A stretch of DNA of 64,000 bases from Episyrphus balteatus (Eukaryota; Arthropoda; Insecta; Diptera; Syrphidae), in the NCBI RefSeq assembly GCF_945859705.1, contig NC_079136.1, positions 1,033,501-1,097,500 of the forward strand. The letters run 5' to 3'. Below the pieces are notes generated by a model. The model made no database searches, was not told the DNA's origin, and saw only the letters and a list, made by a program, of their open reading frames with translations. Positions 58,733 to 64,000 of this stretch are shown here, piece by piece. The stretch's first letter is position 1. Each line of letters begins with the position of its first letter. Both the position numbers and the translations under genes were made by a program.

Positions 58733-61700
58733 GTAAGAAATTAGTTTTTGAAATATTGAAATTTGCATAAGAAAAGTATTAACATTGCATTTTTGGGGTT
58801 TTAGAGTAAACATAGGTTGACACATATAACTCGTAGATTTTATAAACGATTTTAGAAATTCATCTAATTTTTTCGTAGACTCATTTATGCTAGAGAAAAC
58901 CTGCTATCCCCACTTCAGTTAAAATTTTTCGATTCACACTCATCATAAACCTTGAGTTTTAAAGATGAAATACTTTTTAATTTTGGGTAACACGCTAACC
59001 AATGTTTTTTAAATTCCTTCAAATTATTCAGAGATAACCCAAGATTCTTTTTTCTATGAATTAGAAGTTAAGGTTTCTTTTCTTATATTGAGTTCGTGCA
59101 CCATTGAACTCTTGAAACAAATGGCATACATTTTCATTTCCTTTGCTAAATTGTATACAAGACTTTGGCCCAAAATAAGTGCAACAAGTGCAAAATTCAT
59201 CTTCTGCATTATACCTATCAGTCAAATGGCTTTAGCCATCTTTGCTCTCATTATATTTTAATATTTCCGTTTGATATTTCTCGAGAAATACTTTTTCTGT
59301 ATTGTACAATAAAGAAGATTTTTTTTTAATTAATTTTGTTCATTTAAGCTCTCATTTAATGAATAAAAAAGTAATCGTAAACAAAAGACATGAAGTAAAG
59401 AACTTGCTTATTATTAACTTTCATTTGGCTTTAAAAATAAAGTTCTAAAATCGTGTCTCATTTTTCTATTAAAAAGGAAATGAATTGAAATGAAAGAATG
59501 GAGATTGTATTTGCTAGGGATTTTATGGAAAGGTAAGCTCAATATAGGTCAAGACCCGGTTTATGTGACCTGTTATAATTTACCTGACCTATCATAACTT
59601 ATTTTAATTATGTGACAGAACGTTCATTTAAACCGAAGGTAAAATAAATTAAAATAGGTCAACTGTTGAATTTGGACGGTTTTCTTTTCAATTTAGGATT
59701 TCCTGAGGGGTTTATAAAAATTAAAGGAACTTAAATGGTTTCTTATAAGAAAAATGTAAAAGCAGAAAAAAGACAAAACACGTTTTGAAGTTGGGAAATC
59801 CCCTATCGATTATTATCAAATGTAGACATTGTGTACATCATTATGCTTATTTTGTAAGATAAATGTACTTTATTAAAAATAATTGTTATTTTTAATGCAT
59901 TTTATTAATATAAGGAATTCCCAATGATTATGTGCTTTGGCACTAGCTTCAAAACTTGTGGGGGGGGGGGGGCTCGAATGTCTATCAGTTAATCACGTGC
60001 ATTATGATGGAAGCTTCAATATGATCTTGAAGGCTTGGGAGGGATTGGAAGGAAGAAAGTTTGGTTGTTTTTATAAGCAAAAGGCAAATGACCTATGATT
60101 TTATGGGTAGATTTTATTGTACCAATAAAATTGCAGTTTTTACAATTTCCACTATTAAACTAACTGACATTGGCGGTAATGCCTTCTTTAGGTTAGCTTG
60201 AGGAACTATAAACGTCTCTATAAATATAAACTTTCCTGCTTCAGAAACTACAACTCGAAAATAGCAATGCTCTATCCTCTCCATTTTGATAAATTATTAT
60301 ACCTATACCGCCGGATTTCAGTACTGACAATATTGGCTTATCTATCAGCAAATAGAAACATCTCAAATCTCTTAGCAGCATAATAATTAAAATAAAATAT
60401 ATGGGTTACACTGGTATATACGTAACTTACGTTTTGTTTATGAATTTTGATACTTTGAGACATCTTCCGATGCTAAATTAAAGTGTTCATCTCAAATAAT
60501 GAAAATGAGTTTTTCCGACAGTTAGAACACTGCTAAACTTAATTGAAATTGTCGAATTTCATTTTAAAATACATCTTTCAATTGCTTCATTGTCAGTTAA
60601 ATCATTTGCTCTACCAATTTTGAATGAATTTACTGTAATATTTTCAACTACAACACAAAACAAATTTGAATTTATCTAACAACGATTAGCCTAGTCAGAC
60701 CTAACAAACACCTGAACTTAACTTTAACTTTAAGAACCGTATCAACGTTTTTTTTTATATATGTGGTTAGCTTTGAATAAATCGACGCTGCCTTTACACG
60801 AAAAACTGAATTGTAAATCCAATCAAACGCTTTTCATTACATCAAATTAACATTAATTTATTTTTAAATTGACCTCCTAACTTTTTTATAAAATTAACAA
60901 TTTTGTTTTATTTGATTTGAGATTCATTGTTATCTTGTGATTTAAATTAATATGTACGCTATAACACTCATTTATGGCAAAAGCTTTGAATATTTCTTGG
61001 TCGATCTATGGAGCTAGTTTCTTGTAAAACTAAAAATTCTTGAAATTGATGATTTAAATATAATTTTCTTTTTTGAGCAATTTTCAGTTTTCGTTTCAAA
61101 TTTAATAAAATTTAAAAACTCCACACCCCAATCGACACGAAGGCGTAAGTATTTTGTTATATTCAGTCTTCAAATAAATTTTCATTGAAGTTATCCAAAA
61201 AAAATGTTTAAAATGGCATATAAAATGGTCATAAAGAAAATTAAGTGACATATTACTCATGCTTGTAGCTTGTTAACAAAAATGTTAGAACTTAATATTG
61301 TCATCAATTTAATTAAATAATAAAACCTAATGACAGGAAGGTTTTTCGAAGAAACGCATATTTCTTAGTGACTTTAAGTACAGTCAAATCATGCATCAAA
61401 TTATTACCAAAAACGCAAGCAAGCTACATAAAATTAAACAAATAACATTTACCTTCATAGTATTATGTGAATAAAAATTAAATTGCATTAAACTGATGGC
61501 ACATATTTTTCAATTATAATGAAAATCATAAAAATTCGTTCCCGTTTAATAAGTAAAAGAGGGAAAGAAAGAATTCAGAATTTCTTTAAAAGAGCAATAA
61601 AATGTTTTTGTATTTTTACCGACTTCCAAAAAAGAGGAGGTATTCAATTCCTCAGTATTTTCTTTTTTTTTTTATGTTTGTTACCGCATAACTTTGGACT

Positions 61701-62325
61701 TAGTGAACCAATTTTGATAATTCTTTTTATATTGGAAAGCTGTTGGCAGCAGTTTCAAATTCGTTCAGTTCTGGCCTTAGGAACTATTAGAAAAACCATA
61801 AAACCATGGGAGTCGGTTTTGTTTTTTTGATAAAAATGATTATTTAATAGGCATTGATGATGTAAGATTTTTTTTTCTTGTGATGCTTTCTTTGACTTAT
61901 ATTTAATACGAACACACTTACGAGTATGAAGCTCCTTAAAACATGTCATTCTAGTTCAATTTGAAATTAAAAAAACATGTAAAGCTATAAAATTCCCACG
62001 CACTTTAGAGCTCATGCAAATGTCCTCCATTTCCCTTTTTTCCATTTATTCAACATTATTGGCCGTGCACTAAAAGCGTCCATCGTGGTTTGTTTAAACA
62101 AACCATAAACTGCTCTCACTCGCTAGCCCCATCAACCGCAAAGACATAAACATCAGAAAACACCTTTTATTGCATTTGCATTTGCTCTATAGTCGATTGG
62201 CCCTTTTCATATCCAACGTGATTTGAGTTGTTGAACATGCAAATTAAAATCTCAAGTACTTTCCAAACTTTTGCTGAATCATCTAATCCGTCTCTATATA
62301 CTCTTCTACTTCACAACCAAAACAG
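58733..62325. other. CASK intron within GK domain, no gene seen
   Basis: AT-rich. A 13-base G run at 59960-59972 and one ACCGACTTCC-type repeat at about 61616-61655 are the only landmarks. Short open frames have no recognisable content. Confidence 0.5.
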
Positions 62326-62501
62326 GCACTCATGAGGACGCAATGTACGGCACGAAATTAGATACAATACGACGCATTCACACTGATGGCAAAATGGCAA
62401 TATTGGATGTGGAACCACAGGCGCTTAAAATCCTTCGGACAGCTGAGTTCACTCCGTACGTTGTGTTTATAGCAGCTCCATCATTGCAAAACATCGCCGA
62501 T
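62326..62501 (+). CDS. CASK: CASK exon: GK domain centre
   Basis: Exon of 176 nt, phase 1 to phase 0. The acceptor is aaacag and the donor gtaaga. It completes glycine and continues THEDAMYGTKLDTIRRIHTD, then GKMAILDVEPQALKILRTAE, then FTPYVVFIAAPSLQNIAD. HEDAMYGT is the GMP-binding H-YGT motif, and AILDVEPQALK and VVFIAAPS are the core strands. It follows a 3.6 kb intron with no transposon large enough to recognise. Confidence 0.97.
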
Positions 62502-62572
62502 GTAAGATTGAATTTTTTAATTTTGTTCTGTGTTTTATTTCTAAACCATATTTTGTTTCTACTTTTGTGTAG

Positions 62573-62752
62573 TATGATGGAAGTCTGGAACGCTTGGCCA
62601 AAGAATCAGATATGCTGCGTCAGGCTTATGGTCATTTCTTTGATTTGACAATAGTCAATAACGATATTGGTGAGACAATAGCAGCGCTGGAGAACGCAAT
62701 CGATCGAGTTCACACCACAGCACAATGGGTACCCGTGTCCTGGCTCTACTGA
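62573..62752 (+). CDS. CASK: CASK terminal exon: GK C-terminus and stop
   Basis: Last coding exon: 59 codons plus TGA at 62750-62752, phase 0, after a 71-bp intron with acceptor tttgtgtag. It encodes YDGSLERLAKESDMLRQAYG, then HFFDLTIVNNDIGETIAALE, then NAIDRVHTTAQWVPVSWLY. The QWVPVSW-Y ending is the invariant C-terminus of CASK. The ten exons here total 1365 nt with no internal stop. The fly-type SLQNIADYDGS loop replaces the longer vertebrate loop. Confidence 0.97.
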   Translation, partial: YDGSLERLAKESDMLRQAYGHFFDLTIVNNDIGETIAALENAIDRVHTTAQWVPVSWLY

Positions 62753-63700
62753 CAAGACAGTGAGCTAGAATGTCCGGACTGTTTGGAGGGATGCGATTGT
62801 GAATGTGAATTGGTTGACTCGCAATATAATCTTAACTAAAAAAAAAAATAACAAAAACAAAAATACGAGTCGCAAAAAGCTTTTTTTTTCTAAACAAAAA
62901 AAGAACTAAAAAAAAGAAACAAAAAATAACCTTATATTCAGTTTGTTAATTAATTTAATGTTTTTTTTTATATTTAAAACCTTAAACTTATATTTCCATT
63001 TTATGTTTAATTTTTTTAATCAATTTTAACAAAAATAACATTTTTAAAAATAATATTTGGATTAGAATACTAAATTCACTGAACCCTAAGTAAAATTTAA
63101 CAAAAACAAAAAATAAGAAACAAAAAAAATGAAACTATTTTTCCACAACACCCAAAAGTATACCACAATATAATTTTATAAAAAGCAATGGACAATGTAA
63201 ACTCTCATTTCCGAAGAACAATCGCACTTTTATTCTTCAAAGAAAAAATAAAAATACCAAAAACCAAAAAAAAACACGACGCAATAACTAAAAAATGAAA
63301 AAAAGAAAAAAAAAACATAAGAAAATTAGAATTTAATCATAAATAGAGTGAGCACACATATTACCTAAAAAAATAAGTTTAAAAAAAAAAACCACAAAAT
63401 CACATTATATAGAGACTTTGGAGTAGATTTTGGAAAACAAAAATAACAAACAAAAAATTTTAAATAATATTAATTACAACCAACAACTATTTACTCAGGA
63501 CGAATTTTCGAAAAACAAAAAATTCGCAATGAACGTATCAAGATTAAATAAGAATAATTTAAAAGAGAATAAAAACAAGCCAGCAAACATTAGACTCATT
63601 CAGTACCGTAAGAGAATGTAATGTTTTTGAAGAGTTTTTTCCTACTCGATATATTTGCGTTCTTTTAAATATTTTTAAAAGGCTTTAAAAACATATTTTT
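62753..63700 (+). other. CASK: CASK 3' UTR region, A-rich
   Basis: Downstream of the stop the strand becomes strongly A-rich with many runs of A interrupted by single C, G or T. An AATAAA polyadenylation hexamer lies at 63247-63252, about 495 nt after the stop, and is my best guess for a poly(A) signal. The end of the transcript is not otherwise determinable. The short open frames here have no recognisable content. Confidence 0.5.
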
Positions 63701-63709
63701 TTTTTTAAA

Positions 63710-64000
63710 GATAGCAATGAATTCATTCATTGACTGGCTTTACTGAACTCAGCCATTAATTTTAATCAAACCAAATACATTCAGTGAACGAACTTACAAG
63801 AAATCAAGGATTATTTCCCTATTTCTTTGCACTGCTGAATGCACCCATTGACTGATATATGAAATTGTATGTTTCAATGAAAGCAATTCAGTTGAATTAA
63901 TTCACTAAATGAAATCAGTCTGAATTCTAGCATTGAACGAAATCAAATTAATTTGTTTAACTGAACGAAATCGAATTGAACTCTGCATTAAAATTGAACT
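63710..64000. repeat. Degenerate short repeats downstream of CASK
   Basis: Variants of ATTCAGTGAACGAA, ATTCATTGACTG and AACTGAACGAAATC recur in mixed orientation up to the window end. It looks like a decayed satellite or the edge of an unseen element. Confidence 0.4.

Noticed and set aside
47230..60428. Recurring GTATACGTAACTT-like words at about 47235, 49386 and 60413
   Set aside because: The shared words are only about 15-20 bases with unrelated flanks; too little to call a repeat family.
1..64000. CRISPR array, bacterial operon, tRNA or rRNA genes
   Set aside because: The window is eukaryotic intron/exon DNA. The regular 164-bp repeats lack spacer structure, and no tRNA or rRNA signature was seen.

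Overview
The window looks like fly (Diptera, probably brachyceran) nuclear DNA: very AT-rich, long introns with GT/GC...AG boundaries, no bacterial-style gene packing, and conserved exons that read almost like the Drosophila CASK (Caki/Camguk) protein. I cannot name the species.

The backbone is the 3' half of CASK on the + strand. Ten coding exons (14747 to 62752) join without a frame error into 455 codons (454 residues plus stop): the end of the second L27 domain, PDZ, SH3, HOOK and guanylate-kinase-like (GK) domains, with the stop at 62750-62752. The N-terminal CaM-kinase and first L27 exons lie upstream of the window. The three longest introns are 7.1 kb (15234-22315), 16.3 kb (22385-38635) and 19.3 kb (38943-58221). 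The last uses a GC donor and contains two open exons (46177-46230 and 47834-47884) that are both phase 1-1, so they could be added to CASK without shifting the frame.

Two small spliced genes seem to sit inside CASK introns. One is antisense (11521 down to 10824, three exons, 93 residues, one membrane segment). The other is in sense orientation (29051 to 30133, three exons, 62 residues, polyadenylation signal just after the stop, possibly with a further 5' exon at 27131). I recognise neither protein.

The rest of the introns is transposon debris: a 3.1 kb palindromic element (5020-8126); a foldback-type element built of inverted 164-bp tandem repeats (52813-55480) inside an older inverted-repeat element (52167-56030); a Tc1-like element (39331-44116) interrupted by a young Jockey-type LINE with an intact 976-codon reading frame and a perfect 14-bp target duplication; a hAT-type non-autonomous element with a perfect 8-bp target duplication (25486-26721); several TA-flanked or other miniature elements; and dispersed repeat families. 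Downstream of the CASK stop is an A-rich 3' UTR and then degenerate repeats to the window end.
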